Source of the DNA: Gaetbulibacter sp. 4G1
GTDB taxonomy: Bacteria > Bacteroidota > Bacteroidia > Flavobacteriales > Flavobacteriaceae
NCBI RefSeq assembly: GCF_002741945.1
Contig: NZ_MDVN01000018.1
Span: 124,001 to 188,000, forward strand
DNA: 64,000 nt
Direction of reading: 5' to 3'
Shown: positions 8,348-16,170 of the stretch, piece by piece
How the letters are laid out: each line of letters starts with the position of its first letter
How positions within the stretch are numbered: the stretch's first letter is position 1
Position numbers and translations under genes: made by a program
The notes under the pieces: model-generated
Told to the model about the DNA's origin: nothing
What the model saw: only the letters and a program-made list of their open reading frames with translations
The model's database searches: none

Positions 8348-9466
8348 ATGACTAACTACTTTATGACAAAGAAGAACTTTTATTTAGTAATGGCATTATT
8401 TATTTCAATGACATCATTTGGTCAATTTCACACATTAAATTTTCCAAAAGCAAGTCCTAAAGTAGTAGAAAGTCAAAAACTAGGTGTTACAAAAATCACA
8501 ATTAATTATAGTAGCCCTAGTTTACGAGGTAGAGATGTATGGAGTAATCCTAATATTATACCCCAAAAAGGTAAGCCATTTCCGTGGAGAGCAGGGGCGG
8601 ATATGGCTACCACAATTAATTTTACCACTGATGTTACAATTGAAGGAAAATTACTAAAAGCTGGAACTTATGCTTTTTATGTCATTCCTGAGAATGATAT
8701 GTATACATTATTGTTTGCGCATAATTATAACCAATGGGGGAGTTATTACTTAAATATTGATGAGGATGTTTCTTTAAAAGTAATGGTAAAATCTATCGCT
8801 TGTGAAAAATCTGAGCAATTAGATTTTGAATTTTTAAATAGAACTGAAAATGGATTAATGATTGGCCTAGAATGGGGAGAAAAGCGTATTCCATTTAAAG
8901 TTGAAGTAGATTTAAATAAAACTGTTGTAGAAAGTTTTAGAAGTGAACTACGAGGCATTAATACATACCATTGGCAAGCTTGGAATGATGCTGCCCGTTG
9001 GTGCTTAAATCATAACACAAATCTGGAGGAAGCTCTTGTTTGGGTTAACCATTCTATAAATGGAGGGTATGGTGGTTTTGCTGCTCATAAAGACATTAGA
9101 AACCTAGTGACTAAAATTAACTTATTAGTTAAATTGAATAAAGTTGAAGACTTAGATGAGACTATTAACGATGCATCAGAAATAATAAAACAGGACTGGG
9201 AAGCTAGTTATTTTGCTCAGGTTTTAAATGTAAATAAATTGTATGGTAGAGCCTTAGATTTTTCTAATATGCATTTAAAAGATTTCTCTAAAACATGGTC
9301 TATACATTTAAATAAGGGAGTTTCTCATTACTTTTTAGGTAATCAAAAGGAGGCTATTAAAGCTGCTGAAAAATCGCTTTCATTGGCTCCAGATGTTAGA
9401 AAAAATAGAATAAAACAAATTATTAGTGAATTTAAAAGCAAGTCATATAAGATTCCTGTTGGTTAG
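8348..9466 (+). CDS. Secreted DUF2911 domain protein with C-terminal repeat region
   Basis: 372 residues with a signal peptide (hydrophobic core YLVMALFISMTSFG, cleavage after SFGQ). Residues about 25-165 form a DUF2911 domain, recognised by YSSPSLRGRDVW, the PFPWRAGADMATTINF region and AGTYAFYVIPE. The C-terminal 180 residues are helical and TPR-like, ending HFLGNQKEAIKAAEKSLSLAP. DUF2911 proteins are abundant in Bacteroidota, periplasmic or surface-located, and of unknown function. An alternative ATG at 8363 would give a slightly shorter signal peptide. Confidence 0.85.
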   Translation: MTNYFMTKKNFYLVMALFISMTSFGQFHTLNFPKASPKVVESQKLGVTKITINYSSPSLRGRDVWSNPNIIPQKGKPFPWRAGADMATTINFTTDVTIEGKLLKAGTYAFYVIPENDMYTLLFAHNYNQWGSYYLNIDEDVSLKVMVKSIACEKSEQLDFEFLNRTENGLMIGLEWGEKRIPFKVEVDLNKTVVESFRSELRGINTYHWQAWNDAARWCLNHNTNLEEALVWVNHSINGGYGGFAAHKDIRNLVTKINLLVKLNKVEDLDETINDASEIIKQDWEASYFAQVLNVNKLYGRALDFSNMHLKDFSKTWSIHLNKGVSHYFLGNQKEAIKAAEKSLSLAPDVRKNRIKQIISEFKSKSYKIPVG

Positions 9467-9516
9467 TCAATTATACTAATAACCTAAAAATAAAATCGAT
9501 GTTTTTAAATTGGCTT

Positions 9517-10236
9517 TTATTCAATTAATGCTAAAACATATTCATAGCCAATTCCAAATAAAATAGCCAAACCAAAACTTAATAAGCTACCTATAAGAAT
9601 ATATTCTGTTAATTTTCGATCTTTTGCTTTTGATAAATCTCCAAAACGAAATACCGATTTTGCCGCTAATAAAAAACCAATACCTTCCCAATGTTGCGTA
9701 ATTATAAAGGCGAATACAAATAAGCGTTCTAGCATACCAATATAAGAACCTGCATTTTCTAAGGATTCATCATTACTGTCTTCTTTTAAATACCATTTAG
9801 ATATAATGGTTCTCATTATTATTGACGACACTACTGTAACACCTAATATACTTGTAACTAATAATAAAAATTTAGGATTATAAAGTGTATCTATACTAAA
9901 ATCATATGGTTCGTAGATACTAACAACTAAAGCAATCATTATTAAATGTGCTAATTGGTCTAAAGCAAAAAGAAGCCTGTTATTAAGCAAAGATTTTAAG
10001 TTTAACTTTATAATATCAATAATATAATGTGAAATGATAATAATCAATATACCTAGCCAATACTTAAAATCGATTTGTAGCACCAAAATTAAAGCACACA
10101 AATGCACTAAAATATGCCAGTATAAAAACTTTGATTTGTGTTTGTGAGTTTCTTTATGAATTACCCATTTTTGAGGTTGCAATAAAAAATCGCCAATAAA
10201 ATGGGCTAATATTAATTTAATAAATAAGGTTAGCAT
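9517..10236 (-). CDS. DUF3307 membrane protein
   Basis: 239 residues with about six membrane helices. DUF3307 is recognised by the start LIKLILAHFIGDFLLQPQKW and by HYIIDIIKL. The family is uncharacterised. In many genomes it lies directly downstream of a SatD protein, as here, where its start overlaps the satD stop by 7 bp. The pair probably acts as one unit, with the SatD protein as cytoplasmic regulator or partner. Confidence 0.8.
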   Translation of the reverse strand: MLTLFIKLILAHFIGDFLLQPQKWVIHKETHKHKSKFLYWHILVHLCALILVLQIDFKYWLGILIIIISHYIIDIIKLNLKSLLNNRLLFALDQLAHLIMIALVVSIYEPYDFSIDTLYNPKFLLLVTSILGVTVVSSIIMRTIISKWYLKEDSNDESLENAGSYIGMLERLFVFAFIITQHWEGIGFLLAAKSVFRFGDLSKAKDRKLTEYILIGSLLSFGLAILFGIGYEYVLALIE

Positions 10237-10832
10237 AAGGTTTGTATTTGGGTTTTGTAGTGTTGCAGTAGTTTTGAGATTTCATCAAATCCAGCACGTT
10301 TAAGACCTTGGCTAATATTGCCTTGGGTTTTACCAAAATAATTTGCAAGTTGCACTTGGTTTAATTCTGGCTTTTCTAGTGCGGCCTTAATTAATATAGC
10401 TGTTGTTGCTGTCCAGTTATTCATGGTTAATAATGCTAAATCTAGCATAATATTCATTGGCTTATCAAAAGTTTCAAAAGGAGATTTTATAGCAAGAGTT
10501 GTTTTTTTTAGCGATTCAAAACATTCGCCAGAATTTATAAAAGCACTTCCATTAGATTCTGTAATTCTTTCAGAAGAATATGTTTTTTCTCCTATACCAA
10601 TGGCTAGTCTTACATCAATTTTTTCAAATTGTTTTACAGTTGCTTTAATTAACAAGCAAGCTTCTAAAGCCTGCTTTGGATTGGCTTCTAATTGAAAACT
10701 ATCACCCCTATATATTTCCCATGCTAAAGGTGAATTGCCATAACTATTTAAAATAGTTTTAAGCGAATCTAACCATTTCTTTGGAGAACTCTTTTTAGAA
10801 TTTATTATATCACCTGTTATTATACTAGTCAT
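10230..10832 (-). CDS. SatD-family protein with C-terminal helix-turn-helix
   Basis: 200 residues. The N-terminal SatD domain begins TSIITGDIINSKKS and contains YRGDSFQLE and RLAIGIGE, resembling a nucleotide-cyclase-like ferredoxin fold without its catalytic aspartates that I can identify. Residues about 155-195 read NQVQLANYFGKTQGNISQGL, a helix-turn-helix that should bind DNA. SatD was named from the Streptococcus mutans secretion and acid tolerance operon; its role is unclear. The promoter at 10853-10884 touches a three-copy 28-bp repeat, so self-regulation is likely. Co-transcribed with the DUF3307 gene. Confidence 0.75.
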   Translation of the reverse strand: MTSIITGDIINSKKSSPKKWLDSLKTILNSYGNSPLAWEIYRGDSFQLEANPKQALEACLLIKATVKQFEKIDVRLAIGIGEKTYSSERITESNGSAFINSGECFESLKKTTLAIKSPFETFDKPMNIMLDLALLTMNNWTATTAILIKAALEKPELNQVQLANYFGKTQGNISQGLKRAGFDEISKLLQHYKTQIQTLC

Positions 10833-10852
10833 AGTTTTGTGAAAGATATAAT

Positions 10853-10884
10853 CAAATGTATTAATTTTTAATCAAGAAAACAAA
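10853..10884 (-). promoter_or_regulatory. satD promoter (TTTG -33, TACATTTG -7)
   Basis: On the minus strand TTTG at 10884-10881 is followed after 20 bp by TACATTTG at 10860-10853. The satD ATG is 20 bases further on. The -33 element overlaps the first unit of the repeat array at 10882-10965. Confidence 0.6.
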
Positions 10885-10965
10885 AATATTAGTTAAAAAG
10901 CTAATAATTAAAAATATTAGTTAAAAAGCTAATAATTAAAAATATCAGTTAAAAAGGCAATAATT
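10882..10965. repeat. Three tandem 28-bp repeats, probable operator array
   Basis: Units at 10882-10909, 10910-10937 and 10938-10965. The first two are identical; the third has three changes. Each of the first two units contains the inverted repeat TATTAG-N8-CTAATA, whose symmetry is damaged in the third unit. The array begins in the -33 box of satD and ends about 35 bp before the mscL -33 box, so it could control either or both genes. Confidence 0.85.
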
Positions 10966-10999
10966 AAAGCATTCTATATGTGTAAACAATTTTTTGTTT

Positions 11000-11030
11000 T
11001 TTGAACTCAGTTTATAAACAAATACCTTTG
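11000..11030 (+). promoter_or_regulatory. mscL promoter (TTTG -33, TACCTTTG -7)
   Basis: TTTG at 11000-11003, a 19-bp spacer and TACCTTTG at 11023-11030, a full match to the Bacteroidota consensus, 25 bases before the mscL ATG. Confidence 0.7.
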
Positions 11031-11055
11031 CTTCATAATTTTTAAAAGGGAAAAA

Positions 11056-11499
11056 ATGAAATTATTTAAAGAGTTTAAAGAGTTTGCTGTAAAAGGTAAT
11101 ATGATGGATATGGCAATTGGTATTATAGTAGGAGCAGCATTTAATAAGGTAATTGATATCATGGTTAAAAAAGTGTTCTTGCCACCATTATCATTGTTAA
11201 CAGGAGGTGTAAACTTTAATGATAAACGTATTATACTTAAAGATGCTTTATTAGATTTAGATGGAAAAATTATTACAGATGAAGTTGCTATTGGTTATGG
11301 CGCTTTAGGTGAAGCTTTTTTAGATTTTATTATTATAGGATTTACAGTATTTATAGTAGTTAAGTTTATGAATAAATTACGTAAAAAGTCTCAAGACACA
11401 AAAGACACTACAGTTGCTACACCAAAAGATATAGAATTACTTTCTAAGTTAACCGACTTAATGGAAGAACAAAACGCTTTGTTAAAATCTAAAAGTTAA
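11056..11499 (+). CDS. mscL: Large-conductance mechanosensitive channel MscL
   Basis: 147 residues, normal MscL length. It has the N-terminal amphipathic helix FKEFKEFAVKGN, a first membrane helix with MDMAIGIIVGAAFNKVI lining the pore, a periplasmic loop, a second helix FLDFIIIGFTVFIVVKFMNK and a C-terminal helical bundle. The pentameric channel opens on membrane tension to release solutes during hypo-osmotic shock. It has its own promoter, and a 48-codon gene follows 9 bp after its stop. Confidence 0.95.
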   Translation: MKLFKEFKEFAVKGNMMDMAIGIIVGAAFNKVIDIMVKKVFLPPLSLLTGGVNFNDKRIILKDALLDLDGKIITDEVAIGYGALGEAFLDFIIIGFTVFIVVKFMNKLRKKSQDTKDTTVATPKDIELLSKLTDLMEEQNALLKSKS

Positions 11500-11508
11500 A
11501 TTTGAAAT

Positions 11509-11655
11509 ATGTCAAAAGCAGGACGAGAAAAAAACACAAAAAATAAAGCGAAGCACTCTAAGTTAATGACTCAAAAAAAGAATAAAAAAAAGCGAGAAGA
11601 GGCATTAAGAAAGGAGCGATTGAAAGCTATTATTAAAAAAACTAAAGAGCAATAA
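11509..11655 (+). CDS. 48-residue lysine-rich small protein
   Basis: ATG at 11509, TAA at 11653-11655. The product begins MSKAGREKNTKNKAKHSKLM and is about one third Lys or Arg, with a predicted helical C-terminus (REEALRKERLKAIIKK). It lies 9 bp after mscL on the same strand and 9 bp before the convergent HAD gene, so it is likely co-transcribed with mscL. Not recognised. The basic composition suggests nucleic-acid or ribosome binding, which is inference only. Confidence 0.6.
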   Translation: MSKAGREKNTKNKAKHSKLMTQKKNKKKREEALRKERLKAIIKKTKEQ

Positions 11656-11664
11656 AGTAGTTTT

Positions 11665-12321
11665 CTATAAGTACGTTTTAATTTCATCAAATCGAATCTC
11701 ATTAAACTCGGTAATTACTTTGTTTGCAGTAGTGTAATCTTGGTTTTTTGAATGTGCACTATCAAAAGCAATACAAAAAATATTCGCTGCATTAGCTGCC
11801 TTTATACCATTAGTAGAATCTTCAATAACAATACATTCCTCTTTTTCAAAACCTGAAGCTTTAGCTGCATTTATAAAAATTTCTGGATGAGGTTTCGAGG
11901 CTTTTAAATCGGCACCACTAAGTTTAGAAACAAAATATTTGTCGAGCTCAAAACGAGTAAAAATCCTATTTATATTTGGCATCGAAGCTGAAGATGCTAA
12001 TACTAGTTTTAATCCGTTGTTATGATAATCTTTTATCAATTCTAAAACACCATCAATTAATTTGAAGCTATCATCATTATCAAATAAATATTTAAAATGT
12101 TTGCGTTTTATAGATACTAACTCTTCTGGTGATTGATTAAGGTTAAACGTTTTTTGTAGGTGTTGACAAATTGGTAGCGTTGCTTGCCCTGTGTAAGATT
12201 GATAAAGCGCATCAGATACATTAATATTTACTTCTTTAAACATGCGATGATAAGCCTTGTGGTGTAAAGGTTCGCTATCAACAATAACACCATCCATATC
12301 AAAAATAACAGCTTTTAGCAT
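11665..12321 (-). CDS. HAD-superfamily phosphatase, beta-phosphoglucomutase-like
   Basis: 218 residues from the ATG at 12321. A longer reading frame to 12372 would add 17 residues before the usual motif I start. Motif I is FDMDGVIVDSEP (nucleophile and acid-base aspartates), motif II is the LASSAS region, motif III lysine is in ASKPHPEIF and motif IV is VIEDSTNGI. The alpha-helical cap places it with beta-phosphoglucomutase and GPH-type phosphatases. Substrates are likely small sugar phosphates. Single gene, divergent from the MATE exporter. Confidence 0.85.
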   Translation of the reverse strand: MLKAVIFDMDGVIVDSEPLHHKAYHRMFKEVNINVSDALYQSYTGQATLPICQHLQKTFNLNQSPEELVSIKRKHFKYLFDNDDSFKLIDGVLELIKDYHNNGLKLVLASSASMPNINRIFTRFELDKYFVSKLSGADLKASKPHPEIFINAAKASGFEKEECIVIEDSTNGIKAANAANIFCIAFDSAHSKNQDYTTANKVITEFNEIRFDEIKTYL

Positions 12322-12443
12322 ATCAAAAATTTTTGGTGAAGATATATGTTTCAATAGTAATTCCCCAAACACATTTTGTAGTTTTAAATTAATTTGTCAT
12401 ATTTGCGGTCTTATGATTGTATAATTCGACTTCCGTAACTGTA

Positions 12444-12458
12444 TCGAGACGTTCTCGA
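12444..12458. repeat. Short inverted repeat TCGAGA-CGT-TCTCGA, possible repeat-element remnant
   Basis: Perfect 6-bp arms in the 196-bp divergent gap before the MATE gene. With the adjoining TTCGACTTCCG it resembles the TTCGACTGCG-bearing element at 40561-40671, and may be a decayed copy or an operator. Confidence 0.3.
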
Positions 12459-12517
12459 ACTAAAAAAAAGCTAGATACTCCTGTATTTAGTTAAGTCTAT
12501 ATTTTATATTTTTAAAA

Positions 12518-13924
12518 ATGCAATCAAACAAAATTTCTTTAAAACAATTCATTCAATATTTTAAAATAGCTGTAACAGGCAAAGAGCAAGAGTTTACCAC
12601 AGGTAGTATTAGAAAGGCAGTTTTTATGCTTTCTATTCCTATGATTTTAGAAATGCTCATGGAATCTATTTTTGCAATAGTAGATATCATGTACGTATCG
12701 CAAGTTAGTGTAAATGCTGTTGCTACTATTGGTTTAACCGAGTCGGTTATTACATTGGTATACGCTGTAGCCATTGGATTAAGTATGGCAGCAACTGCAG
12801 TTGTAGCAAGACGCGTTGGAGAAACTGACATAAAAGGCGCATCAACTGCGGCGGTTCAAGTTATATTTTTAGGAGTATTTGTAGCTGCAATTATTAGTGT
12901 TATTGGCATAATATATCCAAAAGAAATATTAAGCCTTATGGGGGCTGAGCCCGATCTTATTGCTGAAGGTTACGGGTACACCAAAGTACTTTTAGGGGGT
13001 AACATAACCATTATGCTGCTCTTTTTAATTAATGCCATTTTTAGAGGTGCTGGTGATGCATCGGTAGCTATGTGGACGTTAATTTTATCAAACGGGTTAA
13101 ACATTATTTTAGACCCTATATTTATTTTTGGTTTTGGGCCTGTTCCAGCTTATGGTGTTGAAGGCGCTGCAATTGCAACAACTATTGGTCGTGGTGCTGC
13201 AGTATTATTTCAATTAATTATTTTGTTTTACGGATTTAGTAAAATAAAAATAGCAGTTAAAGATTTAGTGTTACAAGTTGGTGTAATGATTAATTTAATA
13301 AAAGTATCATTAGGTGGAATAGGTCAGTTTTTAATTGGAACATCATCTTGGGTGTTTTTAATGCGTATTATGAGTGAGTTTGGTAGCGAAGTTTTAGCAG
13401 GTTATACTATTGCCATTCGTGTAATGATGTTTACGCTTATGCCTGCATGGGGAATGAGTAATGCAGCTGCTACTTTAGTTGGGCAAAACTTAGGCGCTAA
13501 AAAGCCAGAACGTGCTGAAAAATCGGTTTGGAAAACAGGAAAATATTCTGCCATTTTTATGGGACTTGTATCTGTTATTTATTTAGTATTTGCACCCCAA
13601 ATTATTGTATTATTTAATGCTACGCCAGATGTTGTTAAGTATGGTAGTTTGTGTTTACGTGTAATAGCTGCTGGTTATATTTTTTATGGTTATGGCATGG
13701 TAGTTATTAATGCATTTAATGGTGCGGGCGATACTAAAACACCTACTTATATAAACTTTGTATGTTTCTGGTTGTTACAGCTACCATTTGCTTATGTTAT
13801 GGCAATTACATTAGATTTTGGACCATCGGGAGTATTTTGGGCTATTACTTTAGCCGAAGTTTTAATAGCAGTTATAGCAATTATATGGTTTAAAAAAGGA
13901 GCTTGGAAAAGGGTGGAGGTTTAA
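12518..13924 (+). CDS. MATE-family efflux transporter
   Basis: 468 residues with about twelve membrane helices in two similar halves. The cytoplasmic N-terminus is followed by FMLSIPMILEMLMESIFAIVD, and the loop after helix 6 contains GAAIATTIGRG, both typical of MATE exporters. The second half repeats the pattern with MPAWGMSNAAATLVGQNLGA. MATE proteins expel cationic drugs or metabolites in exchange for Na+ or H+. The substrate cannot be told. The following small gene starts 13 bp after its stop. Confidence 0.88.
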   Translation: MQSNKISLKQFIQYFKIAVTGKEQEFTTGSIRKAVFMLSIPMILEMLMESIFAIVDIMYVSQVSVNAVATIGLTESVITLVYAVAIGLSMAATAVVARRVGETDIKGASTAAVQVIFLGVFVAAIISVIGIIYPKEILSLMGAEPDLIAEGYGYTKVLLGGNITIMLLFLINAIFRGAGDASVAMWTLILSNGLNIILDPIFIFGFGPVPAYGVEGAAIATTIGRGAAVLFQLIILFYGFSKIKIAVKDLVLQVGVMINLIKVSLGGIGQFLIGTSSWVFLMRIMSEFGSEVLAGYTIAIRVMMFTLMPAWGMSNAAATLVGQNLGAKKPERAEKSVWKTGKYSAIFMGLVSVIYLVFAPQIIVLFNATPDVVKYGSLCLRVIAAGYIFYGYGMVVINAFNGAGDTKTPTYINFVCFWLLQLPFAYVMAITLDFGPSGVFWAITLAEVLIAVIAIIWFKKGAWKRVEV

Positions 13925-13937
13925 TATAAATTAAAGA

Positions 13938-14489
13938 ATGAAAATAGGAAGACAATTTAATAAGCTAAATAAATCTGAATACATCTATTACATAGATAAT
14001 AATAAAAAGTATACAGATTTTAATACTTTAGGGTTGTATAGATCGATTTGTGAAAATGATAAATTAAACCTAGTTGAAAAGATTGAAATTAGAGATTATG
14101 CGAATCGCTTATTTGAAAAAACTTTTAATTTTTATCAATTGAAAGACCCTTTAACGTATTTTAATTTAATTGTTTTAGGAGAAGAGTTGACTGTTGCTGA
14201 TGAAAGAAAAATTTGGGATGATATAAAAACGAATCAAGAAAAGATATTATCTAAGAAGAAAATAAGGCACAGAAACTTTGGAGACTATTCAAAACATAAT
14301 TGTGGATACGAAGATTGTCCATATAATGGATTAATGATAAAACAAGGTTCAAAGTTTACAGAAAATTTTATGCATTTTGATTCTGATAAAAATAGTTATG
14401 ATGCAAAAAATAAATCTGTAAGAATTAAAAAACAAAGAAAGAACAAAACAAAGATCATTAGAGACGAACTAGAAGATTTAAATTTATAG
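13938..14489 (+). CDS. Hypothetical protein with a Cys-rich C-terminal motif
   Basis: 183 residues, soluble and highly charged, not recognised. Visible features are a central helical region and NCGYEDCPYNGLMIKQGS at about 114-131, where two cysteines and a histidine could bind metal. The C-terminus is very basic (KKQRKNKTK). Immediately before the stop codon is T TTA AAT, a -1 slippery heptamer, and the -1 frame is exactly that of the downstream methyltransferase rlmF. The protein may therefore also exist as a fusion with RlmF. Confidence 0.7.
   Translation: MKIGRQFNKLNKSEYIYYIDNNKKYTDFNTLGLYRSICENDKLNLVEKIEIRDYANRLFEKTFNFYQLKDPLTYFNLIVLGEELTVADERKIWDDIKTNQEKILSKKKIRHRNFGDYSKHNCGYEDCPYNGLMIKQGSKFTENFMHFDSDKNSYDAKNKSVRIKKQRKNKTKIIRDELEDLNL
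14477..14483 (+). other. Candidate -1 ribosomal frameshift heptamer T TTA AAT
   Basis: Read in the frame of the 183-codon gene, the codons are TTA AAT TTA TAG with a T before them, fitting X XXY YYZ. Slippage by -1 bypasses the TAG at 14487 and enters the open rlmF frame. No strong SD-like or downstream hairpin stimulator is seen. In AT-rich DNA this heptamer is not rare by chance. Confidence 0.3.
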
Positions 14490-15376
14490 CTATCAAAACA
14501 AATCCAAAATTTCACTTAAAAAACAAACACAAATCTGGATACGATTTAGATACTTTGTGCGAAGTCTATCCAGATTTAATTCCTTTTGTATTTGTAAACA
14601 AATATGAAACTAAAACTATTGACTTTGCAAACCCAAAAGCTGTAAAAGCACTTAATAAAGCACTTTTGTTTAAACATTATAATGTTCGTTTTTGGGAGTT
14701 TCCTGATGCCAATTTGTGTCCACCAATTCCTGGCAGAGTAGATTATATTCATTATTTGGCAGATTTACTTAAGGCCTCAAATTTAAATGAAAATATTAGT
14801 GTTTTAGACATTGGAACTGGAGCAAGTTGTATATATCCTATTTTGGGACAAGCTGAATATAATTGGAAGTTTGTAGCATCAGATATCGATAAAACATCTT
14901 TAGAGTATGCTCAAAAAATCATTAATCAAAATAAATTAACCAGTTATATTTCTTTAAGACTTCAAAATGATTCAACGCAAATATTTAAAGGTGTTATAAA
15001 GACTGAAGATAAGTTTTCGGCATCAATGTGTAACCCACCGTTTTATAAATCTGAAGAAGAAGCTTTAGAAGCCACTACAAGAAAATTAAAAGGCTTAAAT
15101 AGAGGAGAAGTAGAGGTTGTTAGAAATTTTGCAGGATCACAAAATGAATTGTGGTATAAAGGAGGAGAAAAAGCCTTTATTCATAATTATTTATATGAAA
15201 GCTCTTTATTTAAAGAACAATGCATTTGGTTTACCACATTAGTATCTAAAAAAGATTTGATAAAAGGAATTTATAGTTCTTTAAAAAAACTGGGAGCTAC
15301 CGATATTAAAACTATAAATATGGGACAAAGGAACAAAATATCTCGTATTGTAGCATGGTCTTTTTTAAATAAATAG
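14486..15376 (+). CDS. rlmF: 23S rRNA (adenine(1618)-N6)-methyltransferase RlmF, start codon unclear
   Basis: The RlmF family is recognised by RYDL-type and FANPLAVKALNKALL-like segments (here DFANPKAVKALNKALLF), CPPIPGRVDYIHYLADLL, the SAM loop LDIGTGASCIYPI and the catalytic CNPPFY. Homology to E. coli RlmF begins at a His-Leu-Lys-Asn-Lys-His block encoded from 14513. The first canonical in-frame start (TTG, 14555) lies downstream of this. The frame is open from 14462, but contains only ATA (14486) or ATC (14492) as possible starts. I give 14486; alternatives are 14492, 14555 with loss of the conserved N-terminus, or a -1 frameshift from the upstream gene. Confidence 0.85.
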   Translation: MAIKTNPKFHLKNKHKSGYDLDTLCEVYPDLIPFVFVNKYETKTIDFANPKAVKALNKALLFKHYNVRFWEFPDANLCPPIPGRVDYIHYLADLLKASNLNENISVLDIGTGASCIYPILGQAEYNWKFVASDIDKTSLEYAQKIINQNKLTSYISLRLQNDSTQIFKGVIKTEDKFSASMCNPPFYKSEEEALEATTRKLKGLNRGEVEVVRNFAGSQNELWYKGGEKAFIHNYLYESSLFKEQCIWFTTLVSKKDLIKGIYSSLKKLGATDIKTINMGQRNKISRIVAWSFLNK

Positions 15377-15380
15377 GGAA

Positions 15381-16076
15381 TTACTCAGTCATTTTTTTTC
15401 TAAAGTCTGTTTTAAAAAACACCCCAACTTGTAATCGATGTAAATTTGCCTTGTTAGATGTATTTCTATTCATATATCCCAGTTGTATGTTGTTAGATTT
15501 GGAAATATTTATACCCAAGCCAGTATAGAATCTGTTTTCTGGAGTGCTACTCGATTTAGGGGTTAATAAAAGCTCATTATGTAAACGAACAAATAAAACA
15601 TTGCTTATACTAAATTTAGTGCCGAGGCGATAGCGTAACCTTGCTGCTTTTGACTTAGAATCATGCTTTCTAAAAAAGCGATGCTCAATTCTGAATCTAT
15701 GATCAAAAGGTATGCTGCTTATTTTATGCTTAAATATAATTTGTTCCGTTATACGCTTTTCATAAGTGTGTGGAGAACTGATGTTTATGTTGTCATCAAA
15801 ATCTGAATACCCCAAATAAATGGTAGCTTTTAATTTAGGATTAAAATGATAATTGTATCCCATTTTAAATAAAAAGAAGTTGAAGTTTTCATTTAATTCA
15901 TATAACCATATTTGTGCATAAGTATCAATACTGGTTTTCTCTGAGATTCTATGGTTAATGCCTATGTCGTACCAAATACCCAATTTGTCTTCTGGGGTTA
16001 ATTGAGCGTAACTATTATAAAAGACAAATAAAAAGCTTAATTGTAATACTCCTTTCTTTATTGCTTCTAAACACAT
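15381..16076 (-). CDS. DUF2490 outer-membrane beta-barrel-like protein
   Basis: 231 residues with a signal peptide (VLQLSFLFVFYNSYAQ) and then alternating beta strands ending in aromatic residues, as in small barrels. DUF2490 is recognised by GIWYDIGINHRISEKTSID and the repeated RIEHRFF and RYRLGTKF strands. Function is unknown; it is probably in the outer membrane. Convergent with rlmF, with only 4 bp between the stops. Confidence 0.8.
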   Translation of the reverse strand: MCLEAIKKGVLQLSFLFVFYNSYAQLTPEDKLGIWYDIGINHRISEKTSIDTYAQIWLYELNENFNFFLFKMGYNYHFNPKLKATIYLGYSDFDDNINISSPHTYEKRITEQIIFKHKISSIPFDHRFRIEHRFFRKHDSKSKAARLRYRLGTKFSISNVLFVRLHNELLLTPKSSSTPENRFYTGLGINISKSNNIQLGYMNRNTSNKANLHRLQVGVFFKTDFRKKMTE

Positions 16077-16124
16077 GTGATTATGATTGATTTCTTAGTT
16101 ATAAATCATAAATATTTTGACAAT

Positions 16125-16154
16125 ATAAGAGGAGCTCCTTAGAGCTCCTCTTAT
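16125..16154. terminator. Strong hairpin downstream of pckA
   Basis: Perfect 13-bp stem (ATAAGAGGAGCTC and its complement) with a CTTA loop, 16 bases after the pckA stop on the minus strand. The T-run is poor, but stem strength and position indicate a terminator or 3-prime end stabiliser. Confidence 0.7.
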
Positions 16155-16170
16155 GGTTAATAAGAACCTA

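Noticed and set aside
10882-10965. CRISPR array
   Set aside because: Units are directly adjacent with no spacers and no cas genes are present.
12444-12458. MATE gene operator as a firm call
   Set aside because: The sequence may equally be a decayed intergenic repeat; no regulator is nearby.
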